A stretch of 64,000 nt of DNA from Forficula auricularia (lineage: Eukaryota > Arthropoda > Insecta > Dermaptera > Forficulidae). The notes beneath the pieces were generated by a model. That model did not search any database and was not told the origin of the DNA. It saw only the letters and a program-made list of their open reading frames with translations. Where the stretch lies: assembly GCA_024734495.1 (NCBI GenBank), contig JALMQS010000032.1:620001-684000 (forward strand), given 5' to 3'. Both the position numbers and the translations under genes were made by a program. Shown one piece after another: positions 1 to 10,593 of this stretch; the stretch's first letter is position 1, and each line of letters starts with the position of its first letter.

Positions 1-227
1 CAAATGCCAAGGTTTTGCTCAATTTTTTTTAATCAAAATAATTTCTGCCGTTTTTGAGATATTTCGAAAAAAGAAGGAAAAAAACACTTTTTTCATGCAC
101 AGGAATTATTTAACGGATTATAGTGGTGTTTCACAAAGTGGAAATAAAATTAAAAAAATTAAAAATCTTTTAACTTTTTTTCATGCACGTTTACCAATAC
201 TTTGACCATACCCTGTATGGTAAAAGT
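1..227 (+). repeat. Terminal part of TACCATACA-family repeat
   Basis: This matches the last ~150 bases of the longer repeats at 6604-7384 and 28250-28943, including the phrase ending TGTATGGTAAA. The rest of the copy lies outside the window. It is interrupted at 101-188 by a short insertion. No coding potential is seen. The family ends in a short inverted terminus (ACTTTACCATACA against TGTATGGTAAAGT), so it is probably a non-autonomous DNA element, class unknown. Confidence 0.7.
101..188 (-). mobile_element. Short PLE-type tail insertion with target duplication
   Basis: The flanking repeat reads continuously if 101-173 plus one copy of the duplication is removed. A duplication of about 14 bases (CTTTTTTCATGCAC) lies at 87-100 and again at 174-188. 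The inserted ~73 bases match, in reverse complement, the tail downstream of the hammerhead-like motif at 15696. It is read as a heavily 5'-truncated retroelement end. Confidence 0.6.
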
Positions 228-1640
228 AAAACTGGTGGCAGAACCTAGTATCTCTCCTGTAATTACACAATATCCTTTTTGAAAAAAATTATATTATATT
301 AGTGTGTATAATTGAGAACTCAGTCTAGTAATTAATTTTTCATTTATTTAATTTTGATATTAAATTTATTTATTTTATTAAATTATTATTATTAATTATT
401 ACAGCATAAAAAAGAATCAAATTTCAAATATAACACACACACATACAGACAAGCAATTTTCTCTTTATTTTATTTTAAATGAATTGAACAAGAAAATGTT
501 TGGCGGATTTCCATCTGAGTTATTTTAAAATATCCCTCTAGAAAAGGGTAGCTAGCGGTGGCGGGCGGTATGGGCATAAATACATATATCTCTCATCCCC
601 TTGGTGGTGAAATCGAAAGGGGAATGGACATTGGATGAACGATTTATCGGGGGCATTACCGGGCTAAGGGGGTGTGATATGGATACCGCCATACCGCCAG
701 GCTGCCCAATCTTGCCAATGCATTCGTTGACAGTGTCTGGGGCTATTCTCTCCCTAGTGGTATTGATGTACACGAGATTATAGGAAAACATATCCATTTT
801 CTCACTCGAGAACTATATATATATAAAGGGTAATCGGACAGAGAAAGAGAAAATGGGACTACCATGTTTGGGGGGCATTAGAGAATTTTTTCAAAAGGAG
901 TGAAAATGTTTCAATACATATGAGGGTGACCTAACCTCAATCTTTCTATCTTCAAGGAAACCATATTTTCGAATTTAAAAGATTTTATATATTCTTTGAC
1001 TAAAGTGCGCTGCTTTTCAAAATGTCACAAGGATATGAAAACGAGAAGATTTTCAAGCGCCCCCTAAATGGCTCCTGAAAAAAGACATCAAATTAAATAT
1101 CCTCTTAAAAAAAGTGGCCATTCACTTGAATCTGAAATGTTTTTTATTTTTTTAAAAGTTAATAAAGATACGAAAGATACGTATAATATATGTAGTTTGT
1201 GATTATGCTTTCGTTCATATCCAGCAAAATTTAGAGTTATATTACTGTTTCAGAATAGTGATAGCAGCTGCCTACTCGTGGTGGTGGGTGTTTTCAATAA
1301 ACATTCTTAGATGCTTATAATAGGATCAGCTTAAGCAAATGAATAAAAATTTATTTCAAACAACTCAATAAGCAGTGATGAGTCAATAATAATTTGTCTG
1401 CGAACCCCTAAGTTTTATGCAACTCTTCAACAGCACATAGATAAATTAACCTACCCTATTTCATAGTAAGCGGCGCTGTTGAGAAAGTTTTTGCAATTTT
1501 TAAATTATTTTAAAATAATACATAATATAAAATATTCTAGATTGTTCAAATTATTAATATAGCTTCCTATTCTTCTTATCAATCTTGTATTATTAAAAGA
1601 GAAAGAAAAACTTATTAATTTTTGAAAAATTTATTATTGT
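228..1640. other. No gene recognised
   Basis: AT-rich DNA. The stretch 540-860 is richer in GC and has short open frames on both strands without recognisable motif or splice context. A (TA)n run lies near 815-830. The flanks are anonymous. Confidence 0.5.
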
Positions 1641-1644
1641 TAAA

Positions 1645-1677
1645 ACATGTTTCGGGCCTAGTCGAACGCATCTTCAG
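1645..1677 (-). other. Degenerate hammerhead-like motif
   Basis: On the - strand CTGAAGA is followed by about 17 bases and then CCCGAAAC, the signature found near PLE ends elsewhere in the window. Stem II is poorly paired here, so activity is unlikely. Confidence 0.4.
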
Positions 1678-2060
1678 TTAACACAAAGTAAAAAGTAAAA
1701 AGTGTTTTGTGTTAGCAGTCAGATTTTTGTTGCTAAAAAGTCGATGAAAATTATTTTCGCGGGAAAAGAATTGACACTCCTGTTTGGTCCTAGGTGCCGG
1801 ATACAAATTTTAAAATTTTTATGAAAAAAATATTATTAACCCTTATTTCGATGCTCCAACTTCCCTACGTAATAAGTGCTTCATTTTATATTCAATTATA
1901 AATTCAGAAATTAGAGTAAGAAAAAGTGTTAAAAAAACCAAATGAAACGTAACGATGATTCGTGACATGAAACTCAATTCTGTTGTAGCTTAAAGACATT
2001 TATCATTTCACCTACTCTTAGAGCAATCAGATTTATTGTTGCTAAAAATTACAAGGTGTA

Positions 2061-2970
2061 CAACTTTGCTTCCGCCGTTTTCCGATAGGTAGCGACAACG
2101 GTAAGTAGCGGTCGAAATAAACAGATCGCAGACGTCAGGCAGTTAGCTTGGACCTCGGTCAACAGAACCCCATTTAAACGTTAGTCGATTTGTGTCTGCA
2201 TCATAAAGTTGTTATCGATTGAATATGTCAGTTTACGAGCCAAATTCTCGTCATTTGCGGGAGGTGTTACTGTTTTGTTTCAATATGAAGAAAACTGCGG
2301 CTGAGTCTCATCGAATGCTCTCAAGTACGTATGGTGAGCAAGCTATTAGTGAAAGAATGTGTCGTGAGTGGTTTCAACGCTTCAAGAACGGTGATTTTAA
2401 AGTCGTAGACCGGCATAGTGGTGAAAGAGAGAAAGTTTTCGAAGATGCAGAATTTGAGACATTGCTGAGTGAAGACTCGCGTCAGACTGAGAATTGGGAC
2501 GATCATTGGGAGTGACACAGCAAGCCATTTCAAAACGTCTCAAGGCCATGTGCATGATTCAGAAAGAAGGAACTTGGGTGATATGCATGTTAAAGTGATT
2601 TTGCAGCACGACAACGCTCGACCTCACGTTGCAAAAGTGGTCAAAACGTACTTGGAAACGTTAAAATGGGAAGTCCTACCCCACCCGCCGTATTCTCCAG
2701 ACATTGCTCCCTCTGACTATCACCTGTTTCGATCAATGCCGCATGGCCTGGCTGACCAACACTTCCGATCTCATGAAGAAGTCAAAAATTGGATCGATTC
2801 GTGGATCGCTTCAAAAGATGAACAATTTTTTCGACGCGGGATTCGTACACTGCCCGAAAGATGGAAGAAAGTAGTGGCCAGCGATGAAAAATATTTTGAA
2901 TGATACATGTGTAACCAATTTTTTCCATTACCGCCTCAAATTTTGGGGAAAAAACGGCGGAGCAAAGTTG
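2061..2970 (+). mobile_element. Internally deleted mariner element
   Basis: Terminal inverted repeats start CAACTTTGCT at 2061 and end AGCAAAGTTG at 2970. A TA lies on each side (2059-2060, 2971-2972), the expected mariner target duplication. The element is 910 bases, against about 1.3 kb for complete mariners. The missing part is the centre of the transposase gene, so this copy cannot encode active enzyme. It could only move if transposase were supplied in trans. Confidence 0.93.
2225..2903 (+). pseudogene. Mariner transposase remnant (mauritiana-like)
   Basis: The ATG at 2225 opens a frame with the typical mariner N-terminus, including KKTAAESHRML and EWFQRFKNGDF, the helix-turn-helix DNA-binding part. 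The frame breaks near 2500. Another frame continues (QQAISKRLKAM) and, after the deletion near 2580, the C-terminus resumes with LQHDNARPH, YSPDIAPSDYHLF and LPERWKK to a stop at 2901-2903. The second and third residues of the DD34D catalytic triad survive in those motifs. The first Asp, normally in a GDEKW motif, is lost in the deletion. The pattern fits the Mos1/mauritiana subfamily best. Confidence 0.9.
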
Positions 2971-3122
2971 TATAATTAAAATTATTTTGATGGGAGAGGA
3001 AAGTTCACTCCTATTTGGTCCTAGGTGCTGGATACAAATTTTAAAATTTTTAAGATAATAATACTATTAACCCTTATTTCGATGCTCCAACTAACCCCTA
3101 CGTAATAAGGGCTTCATTGCCA

Positions 3123-4139
3123 GTTCAAAATAAGTCAAATTAAAAAAATATACATATATAAAAAAAGTTTTTTATTTTTTTAAGATGTATCATATTCTGA
3201 TTTTTTTAAAGAAAAATTCAAATTCTCATAAAAAAATAAAAACTATCCACCCTAATTATTAATATTCAGTTTTACTTAAGGTTATAAAAGTGTAGTTGTA
3301 GAAATTCTTAGTTTTCATGAGTAGCAGCTTTAAATCGATCTAAGTTCAAATCCGTATATACTAGTATATGTATATATGTATAACATGATGATAATAATAA
3401 TCTCTGTGTGAAATGTGGTTCATCAAATGCATGTAAAGGCAACTTGAAAACCACCCCAATAATCTCGGGTCATTAAGGAGAATAAATACTCTTCATTATA
3501 AGCGCACTACCAACTCAATAACTACTCAATGCATAGCAAGTCAAGTAACTAATTTGCAATAATAATAATAATTTATAAACAGAAAAATTCAATGTGAATA
3601 TCAATAAAATAGTCTTTTTCTAGTAAACTTTAGAATTTGAAAGCCACTGTGTCACGAAATTAATAAAAAATTCAATCTTACCAACGTTATGATTACAAAA
3701 AAAACCGTTCAAATCTTCTTCATTTGCAATTAAAACAATTTCAGAATTTCTCTAGAGAGATGAAAAAGCAGTTAAAATTTATTATAATTATACTCATAAG
3801 GGTTTATGAACCATAAAATCTTTACATTTCAAATTAATTATTTGATTCTTATAAATAGACCCAGCTTCTTTGGGCTGTACCGGCAATGTCATATTCCCTT
3901 AAGGGAGAGACTCATCGCAATTCTAGTACAAGAAATAAAGGGTTTTAATACCCAGTGGTTCTCTTTAGGCAATATCAATCAACTACTAGCTGGAGGGTTG
4001 ATTCTGTATATGTCTAACCTCCTAAGAAATTTATAAAAATAAAAAAGTTCTTTGATTGATTTTTAAAAAAATAAAAATATTAATATCATTAGTGGGAATA
4101 GCTTCAATCCAGGGAGATCTTATGATGGGTGACCGTTTT
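3123..4139. other. No gene recognised
   Basis: AT-rich, with TATATG and TAA microsatellite tracts near 3355-3400 and 3560. A 76-codon frame at 3806-4036 has no recognisable motif and is not supported. Confidence 0.45.
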
Positions 4140-4720
4140 TAATATATAAATTTTTACTTTATCCAATGCAAAGCATGGGTAAAGTATTGTAATCGCTCTC
4201 GGGGCAAGCGTGGCTTCAAAGGGTCCTCAGGTAAAGACTACGGAACCCATGGACTCAATTAAAGTCACAAATTGTAGTATTCAATTAGGTTGAATTTTAG
4301 CACGTGACGGTTTTGCCAAAAATTACATGGGGTCTCGTCGAGAGGCCAAAAGTGCGATTTTTTTCATTTAGTGAGTGCGGATGTATGTATGTATGTATGG
4401 ATGGATGGATGGATGTATGTTATCGTTTTTGGCCCACGATTTTTTCCACACCGTTGCACCGATTGAAATGAAATTGAAACCCTACCATTAGTTTAACAAA
4501 ATGAAGCGCTGATTAGTTTTTGGTACATATCGGCCCACAAACATTAGTACTTTATTTCAGTACTTTTTTAGTTTTTTCTAAATATCTTGAAAATGACTTA
4601 ACCAATTTTGATGAAATTTAATATCCTAATTAAGTACCTTGGGGACCACAAAAAAGGTTAAATAAAGTTTTTAGTAAAATTATATTTTAAAGTACTTTAC
4701 TCCAGAGTATGATAGTACTT
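4140..4720. repeat. Unclassified interspersed repeat with ATGT/ATGG microsatellite
   Basis: It contains a TTTATCCAATGCAAAGC...GGGTAAAG hairpin-like start, a 40-base ATGT/ATGG tetranucleotide tract at 4381-4420, and phrases of the kind 'CACCGATTGAAATG' common at arthropod transposon ends. A related start occurs near 11105. Class not determined. Confidence 0.4.
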
Positions 4721-4893
4721 TTTTAATTTTTTAAATTGTTTAAAATTTATTCATTTGAATGTTTTAATATAGCTCATTTAGCCTTGCTTAATTAAGAATG
4801 GATAGGCTTCTCTCTGTGAAATGCTAAAAATTTGGGAGGAAATTTTATAAGTAACCATAGCAACTGCGTTGTTTTCTTATCCCTTACCTTTGC

Positions 4894-5880
4894 TGAAGAC
4901 ATAGAGGAATCGACTTTAAACCAAAAATAGTGATTGATTCTCATCTAATACTTGAGGAATAACCATTCTATATTGGATTTTTGACGTTTCGGTTTTTATT
5001 GGTGACCATTTCTGAAGACATAGAGGAATCGACTTTAAACCAAAAATAGCGATTGATTCTCATCTAATACTTGAGGAATAACCATTCTATATTGGATTTT
5101 TGACGTTTCGGTTTTTATTGGTGACCATTTCTGAAGACATAGAGGAATCGACTTTAAACCAAAAATAGCGATTGATTCTCATCTAATACTTGAGGAATAA
5201 CCATTCTATATTGGATTTTTGACGTTTCGGTTTTTATTGGTGACCATTTCTGAAGACATAGAGGAATCGACTTTAAACCAAAAATAGCGATTGATTCTCA
5301 TCTAATACTTGAGGAATAACCATTCTATATTGGATTTTTGACATTTCGGTTTTTATTGGTAACCATTGCTGAAGACATAGAGGAATCGACTTTAAACCAA
5401 AAATAGACGATTGATTCTCATCTAGTACTTGAGGAATAACCATTCTATATTGGATTTTTGACGTTTCGGTTTTTATTGGTAACCATTGCTGAAGACATAG
5501 AGAAATCGTCTTTAAACCAAAAATAGCGATTGATTCTCATCTAATAATTGAGGAATAACCATTCTATATTGGATTTTTGACATTTCGGTTTTTATTGGTA
5601 ACCATTGCTGAAGGCATAGAGGAATCGACTTAAAATCAAAAATAGCGATTGATTCTCATCTAATCACTTAAGGAATAACAATTCTACATTAGGTTTTTGA
5701 CGTTTCGATTATTATTGGTAACCATTGCTGAAGACATGGAGGAATCGACTTAAAATCAAAAATAACGATCGATTCTCATCTAATACTAGAGGAATAACCT
5801 TATTGCATTCCATTTTTGATGTTTTGACTATTAATGGAAACCTCTACTGAAAACGTGGAAGAATAGACTTAAAATCAAAA
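4894..5880 (+). repeat. 119-base tandem minisatellite, about 8 units
   Basis: The phrase GAAGACATAGAGGAATCGAC recurs at 4895, 5014, 5133 and onward with a period of 119 bases. The first units are almost identical; units past about 5600 drift in sequence. No open frame runs through the array. On the - strand each unit carries a GGTTACC...AACCGAAACGTC block that resembles the 3' half of the hammerhead-like motif found at other loci, but the CTGANGA half is not intact. Confidence 0.93.
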
Positions 5881-5919
5881 AGACTAAATTCTTTTTGGTA
5901 AACAACTCAAGCTTGAGAA

Positions 5920-6112
5920 GAGGTTGCCATTAATAGTCAAAACATCAAAAATGGAATGCAATAAGGTTATTCCTCGAGTATTAGATGAGAATCGATCGTT
6001 ATTTTTGATTTTAAGTCGATTCCTCCAAGTCTTCAGCAATGGTTACAATAATAATCGAAATATCAAAAATCCAATGTAGAATGGTTATTCCTCGACTATT
6101 AAATGAGAATTA
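5920..6112 (-). repeat. Inverted units closing the minisatellite
   Basis: Diverged copies of the 119-base unit continue here in reverse complement. They form a hairpin with the last direct units around a loop near 5885-5920. This inverted closure is unusual for a simple unequal-crossover array. Confidence 0.85.
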
Positions 6113-6603
6113 TTTTTGAATTAATGTCAATATGAAGTATAAATTGCAAATGATATCTGATTAATAATAAAGGAACAAACATATTAATATTTCAAATGAA
6201 TTTGGATAAAGTTTAGCAACGATCCGTTGCAGTTTATTTTTTAAGAAATCACAAAACACTTTTTAAGTTATTTAAATTTCAGATTCGATTCGATAAACCA
6301 TAAACTTAAAAAAATATGTATTTTACATTTTTTAAAATTTTTTGGGAGTATATACCTATACTATGAGCAAATAATCGAAACTATAATAAAAAATCTTTTA
6401 TATAAAAAAATCAAACTTAAAATATTCATTTAACACACCCGCTAACGTTTCTAAAGAATTTCTCTATTTATAAATTGAATTTTATTATCATTTTGTGATT
6501 CATTCACAGGAATCTTTCTATTACGAGATAAATACAAGGTATTATCTTTATTATTATTAACACCACTAAAAAGGGGAAAATAAAAATAATTTTTAGAAAA
6601 AAT
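6113..6603. other. No gene recognised
   Basis: AT-rich spacer. Short frames lack motifs. Confidence 0.4.
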
Positions 6604-7384
6604 AAGCTGACGTGTTCTGATGGGGCCATCCACTTGACTTTACCATACAATCTGGCTAAAGGCTCCTAAAATTATTTATAATCATGTAAGGGGTGGGGGG
6701 TAGTTTTTGCATTTTTATACTTCTGGGGGCCCACTGATTATGTATACAAAATTTGGTTGAGTTTGGTAAATGGCCAAGATTTTCATTTTTTGACCCCCCC
6801 CCTCCCCCATTTTAGGCGGTTAGTTTTTGCATTTTTTGACTTCTGGGGGTCCACTGATTATGTATACAAAATTTGGTTGAGTTTTCTCATATGGCCTGGA
6901 TTTTTAATTTTTGATCCCCCCTCCACCCCCTTTAATTTTGGGTCGATATGCACCAAAATCTAATCAGCTCTTAATCTCAATGGACCAAAACTACGTGTGA
7001 ACCTTGGTTTCGATATTCACACTAGTTTTTGAGGTAGCTCGTCCACAATAATTTGGTAACGCACAGACTAACTAACAGACAGACTAACTAACAGATAGAC
7101 TAACTAACAGACAGACTAACTAACAGACAGACTAACTAACAGACAGACTAACTAACAGGCAGACTAACAGACATTTTTACAAAACAATTATTATCTCAAA
7201 AAATATAATTTTTTCGATGTTCACTTATTAGAGCTTTTTTGTAGAGCGAAATGCCATGGTTTTGCTCAAATTTTTTAATCAAAATAGTTTCAGCCGTTTT
7301 TTAGATATTTTGAAAAAAAGAAGGAAAAAACCCACTTTTTTGATGCACGATTACAATACTTGACCATACCCTGTATGGTAAAGT
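6604..7384 (+). repeat. TACCATACA-family repeat, long copy
   Basis: It shares its left part (GACGTGTTCTGATG, then ACTTTACCATACA at 6637) and right end (TGTATGGTAAAGT at 7384) with the copy at 28250-28943. Partial copies lie at 1-227, 20475-20960, 21760-22210 and 45551-46075. Inside are two diverged repeats of the phrase TTATGTATACAAAATTTGG, shared with the Helitrons of this window. There is no coding frame. It is probably a non-autonomous DNA element. Confidence 0.75.
7064..7170 (+). repeat. 16-base tandem repeat
   Basis: AGACAGACTAACTAAC-type units are repeated about six to seven times with little drift. The parallel positions in other copies of this repeat family have only one or two units, so the array expanded locally. 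Confidence 0.9.
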
Positions 7385-7392
7385 AAAAATGA

Positions 7393-7789
7393 AACCGACT
7401 TCAAAAAATCAAATCAACAAATAAAATAATAAGAACTCAAAAATCAATATAAAATGCACTAAAAGGTATAAAATAATTATCTAATCTAGTTATAACTAAA
7501 CGATGAAATTTTTACATGAAATCACTTTTTGAAGTCGGTGCTAAACATAAACATTTTATGAATCGCACTCAACGGATCATACCTAGTAAGTTTGGCGTGC
7601 AATGAAGACAACATCGCGTAAGCTCGCTTATGTAGTTTCTTTAGCACAGACTTCAAAAAGTGATTTCATGCAAAAATTTAGTCGTTTAGTTGTATCTAAA
7701 TTAGATAATTATTTTATACCTATTAATGCATTTTATTTAGGAGTTCTTATTATTTTATTTGTTGAATTTGATTTTTTTTGAAGTCGGTT
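7393..7789. repeat. Palindromic CCGACTTC element
   Basis: Two long arms are inverted copies of each other. The left arm begins AACCGACTTCAAAAAATC and the right arm ends GAAGTCGGTT, with a spacer around 7560-7640. A second palindromic copy lies at 28950-29310, a single arm at 62412-62585, and a different element ending in GAAGTCGGTTAA at 29690. Read as a foldback MITE family without coding capacity. Confidence 0.85.
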
Positions 7790-8845
7790 TTATTTTTTTT
7801 TCTAAAAATTATTTTTTACTCTTAAAAAGAACCTAAAAACTAAACATATTCCACTGAATAATAATAATAATAATAATAATTTCTAATAAAAAATATAACA
7901 TTATTACTGTTCTTAAGTTGAAAACATTAAAATGGTCCTTAACAGTCACTACTTGAGTTGTTCTTAACAGAACTAATTGCGATACTCGTTGTCTAATATT
8001 GGAAATCCATTGATTCAAAAGATTTTAAATTCGCAAGCCTAGGAATTGATTAGAAGATTTTGTGGTCGAAATTTTTATTAAAATCACAATATTTTCACAA
8101 TTAAATAAGGATATATTAATTAATAAATAAATAAACACATATACAATATAAAACACGAAGTTTGATCACTATATTCGTGCTAGTTTTCATGTATGAGATA
8201 CCTAGGTAACGGCCAACAGACAACTATACTACTTGAAAACAATTACAGATATATTGATAAGTGTTTTATATTTTTATATGGGCTTATTTATTTATTAATA
8301 AATATATAATTATTTGCTGAAAATAATTTGGTTATCAATAAAAAGTTTTAATAAAAATGACAAGCTTTTGATTCTTACATGCTTATAATTAATCAAATCA
8401 ATAATAGTAACAGTAGAACGAAATCGGATTGATTAATATCCGATATATGATATGTGGGGTTTTAGAAATGACATCTGAAAGATATCAGTTATTCATTTAA
8501 AAACCCATAAGTCATCTTCTATCGCAACATTGAATCATCTATCTCCTCCAATGAGGGAAGAATAACCAACCCATGGAGGGGGTTTGGCGAGAGAAATTAT
8601 ATCCTCGTTTGAATAAAATATCACCTTCATCCAATTAAAATCAACTTTACGGCCAAAAGTGTATAAAGCTAGACATATTATGACGTTTCGTTGATATATA
8701 CATCTATTATTTTTTAAATATATATTTATATATATATATATTATTAAACTATTCGAATATCATTAGATTATTTGTATCAGATGTCTTCTAACTTACGTTT
8801 TTAGCTATATAACGTTTTGATATTTTGAGCCCAAAAGGGGGTTTG
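7790..8845. other. No gene recognised
   Basis: AT-rich, with an (ATA)n tract at 7858-7880 and a (TA)n tract near 8718-8742. Nothing coding is recognised. Confidence 0.45.
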
Positions 8846-9630
8846 GGTGGGCGCACGAATGAAAATTATCAAATAACTCCTAAACTATTAACTCTACGGC
8901 AACTTTTATAATGAGCAAAGTTGTAGGAGATGTAATTTCTGACAACTTTTGTTTATAAAAATTCTCACCAAAAACTACCTAAAAAAGGGGGGAGGGGGAG
9001 GGTGAAAAATATATAAATTCTTGACCTTGGAGCAAACTCAACCAAATTTTGTATACATAATCTGTGGGCCTCTAGAGAGCTATAAATGCAAAAACTATGC
9101 ACCCAAAATGGGGGGTCAAAAAAATGGAAATTCTTGATCTTGGTCCAAACTCAACCAAATTTTGTATACATAATCTGTGGGTCACTAAGAAGGCTAGAAA
9201 TGCAAAAACTGGGTGCGGTGGGTGGGTGCGGGGGTGGAGTGGGGTGGGTTAGGGCATGGGGTGCGCGGGTGGAATGGGGGTGGAGTGAGGGATTAAGGCA
9301 GAGTAGGGTGTGCAGAGGGTGGGGCGGGAGGTCTAGGGGGCGTAGTTGGGGGGTGGAGAGCACGGGAGGGTGCAGGGTTGGTGGAGTGGGGGTTTCAGGT
9401 GAGGGTCCAGTGGCGTAGTGGGGTGGTACAGGGGTGGGGGTCCGAGGTGGGGGGTTCAGGTTGGAGTGTTGGGTGGTGGTGTGGGGGCGGGGGTTGGACA
9501 CGGATGCATGGTGCGGGTTAGGGGTGCTGGGTGGGTGGGAGTGGAGTGTGAAGGTGGGGTTCGTGGGCTGGGGTCCAGGGCGCGCACCCCTGGCTATCAA
9601 GAGGCCGCCGAAGGCGGGCCTTGCAGCTAG
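8846..9630 (+). mobile_element. Non-autonomous Helitron with G-rich minisatellite
   Basis: The 3' end has the Helitron layout: a GC-rich hairpin (GGCCGCCGAAGGCGGGCC, 9603-9620), then TTGCAG, then CTAG at 9627-9630, followed by T. The body repeats a ~115-base unit (8990-9210) with TTTTGTATACATAATCTGTGG. It then holds ~400 bases of G-rich degenerate repeat (9210-9600). The same body and end occur on - at 33831-34527. The 5' TC end is not seen, so the left border is approximate. Long open frames on both strands across the G-rich part (Pro/His-rich and Gly-rich) are composition artefacts. Confidence 0.78.
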
Positions 9631-9679
9631 TAATACATAAAGTAAAACTATTTTGATTACTTAAGTCCATCGATTAAAT

Positions 9680-9932
9680 TAATAAGTTGTTGTATGGACA
9701 TAAGGACAATAGCTTATGCAAATATTTTTTATTTTAAGCCAACGTTTCGTCAACTTTGTTGACTTCCTCAGGGCTCAAACAAATTAACTTCTTTTCATAG
9801 TTGTCATTTTATAAATATTCATTCTTAGTAAACACATCCATATAGGCCAGTCATTGAACAGATTGAAAATATTGGCATAATATAAAAAATATTTGCATAA
9901 GCTATTGTCCTTATTTTCCTACAACTTATTAA
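9680..9932. repeat. Small palindromic element with hammerhead-like motif
   Basis: Terminal inverted arms of about 50 bases (9680-9731 and 9882-9932) share TAAGGACAATAGCTTATGC. The interior holds the - strand hammerhead-like motif at 9741-9771. No protein is encoded. Same architecture as the elements at 48309 and 55068. Confidence 0.85.
9741..9771 (-). other. Hammerhead-like motif
   Basis: On - the order is CTGAGGA, one A, then a perfect 6-bp stem GTCAAC/GTTGAC closed by AAA, then GAAAC and GTT. The core letters fit the hammerhead consensus CUGANGA...GAAA. The extra base between CTGANGA and stem II departs from canonical hammerheads. Confidence 0.6.
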
Positions 9933-9939
9933 TAAAGTA

Positions 9940-10378
9940 AAACTTTAATTTCTTTAAAAAATCCGAAAATGAGGTAAGGGGGCCCTTTGTATCACTTCAC
10001 CATTTTTTCGAAGGGTTCATAAATTTAATTTTTATGAGGATATAAAAATAAATATTAAACTAGAGCTCTCTATAGTATAAAATATACTATTATAATAAAT
10101 TAAAATTTCTTGAAAAACAAAACTTTATTTTCTTAAAAAAATCTGAAAATAAAAGGGGAGACCTTTTGTATCACTTCATCATTTTTCGAATGGTTGATAA
10201 ATTTAATTTTTAGGAGAGATATAAAAATAAATATTATGCATCGAGCTCTCTATAAAATATACTACATATTATAATAAATTAAAATTTCTTGAAAAGTAAA
10301 ATTTTATTTTCTTAAGAAGGGGATCTACAGAGAAAAATATGGCCAGCGGTCTTCGAGACAATTGGGAACCTCTGGTCT
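9940..10378. repeat. ~180-base tandem repeat ending at hAT-like terminus
   Basis: Two-plus copies of a ~180-base unit (TTTGTATCACTTCA, GAGCTCTCTATA) run to about 10310. The stretch 10340-10378 then reads, in reverse complement, CAGAGGTTCCCAATTG, a hAT-type terminal sequence. Probably the subterminal repeats of a hAT MITE. The left border is not defined. Confidence 0.5.
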
Positions 10379-10522
10379 AGATCCTTAAGCATGTATTTTC
10401 GGTAAATTCTCCTTAGTTTGTAGTTTGTTGTAAAATATTTGATCAACAAGCTAAATCATTTCTTTTGAAAATATAACTGATACTATCTTATTATTTACCT
10501 TCTAATTTATTTTTAAAACAGC

Positions 10523-10593
10523 CAGCCGATATGGAAATGGACATATTTTTATTACTCGAATGGAATTAGACTTAGTTGAAATCCTCCGTCAAT
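10523..10593 (+). CDS. Possible terminal exon, unknown gene (tentative)
   Basis: A good acceptor (pyrimidine-rich tract then AAAACAG) precedes a frame that reads RYGNGHIFITRMELDLVEIL and stops at TGA (10591-10593). Its composition is more protein-like than the surroundings, but no upstream exon was found and the family is not recognised. It could equally be chance. Confidence 0.2.

Larger units (their letters stand above)
1711..3122. repeat. ~300-base tandem duplication, second copy split by mariner
   Basis: About 300 bases starting CAGTCAGATTTTTGTTGCTA at 1711 are repeated from about 2028. The second copy resumes after the mariner element, and its distal part (GGTCCTAGGTGC and what follows) is at 3018-3120. 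The duplication therefore predates the mariner insertion. Confidence 0.7.

Noticed and set aside
552..797. 81-codon - strand frame and 60-codon + strand frame
   Set aside because: GC-richer anonymous DNA, no domain, overlapping on both strands, no splice context.
7064..7170. CRISPR-like array
   Set aside because: Units are contiguous 16-base repeats with no spacers, in a eukaryotic transposon.
9151..9600. 149-codon Pro/His-rich frame on - and Gly-rich frames on +
   Set aside because: Produced by the G-rich Helitron minisatellite; no start context, no conservation, and similar frames appear in the related copies at 32721 and 33831.
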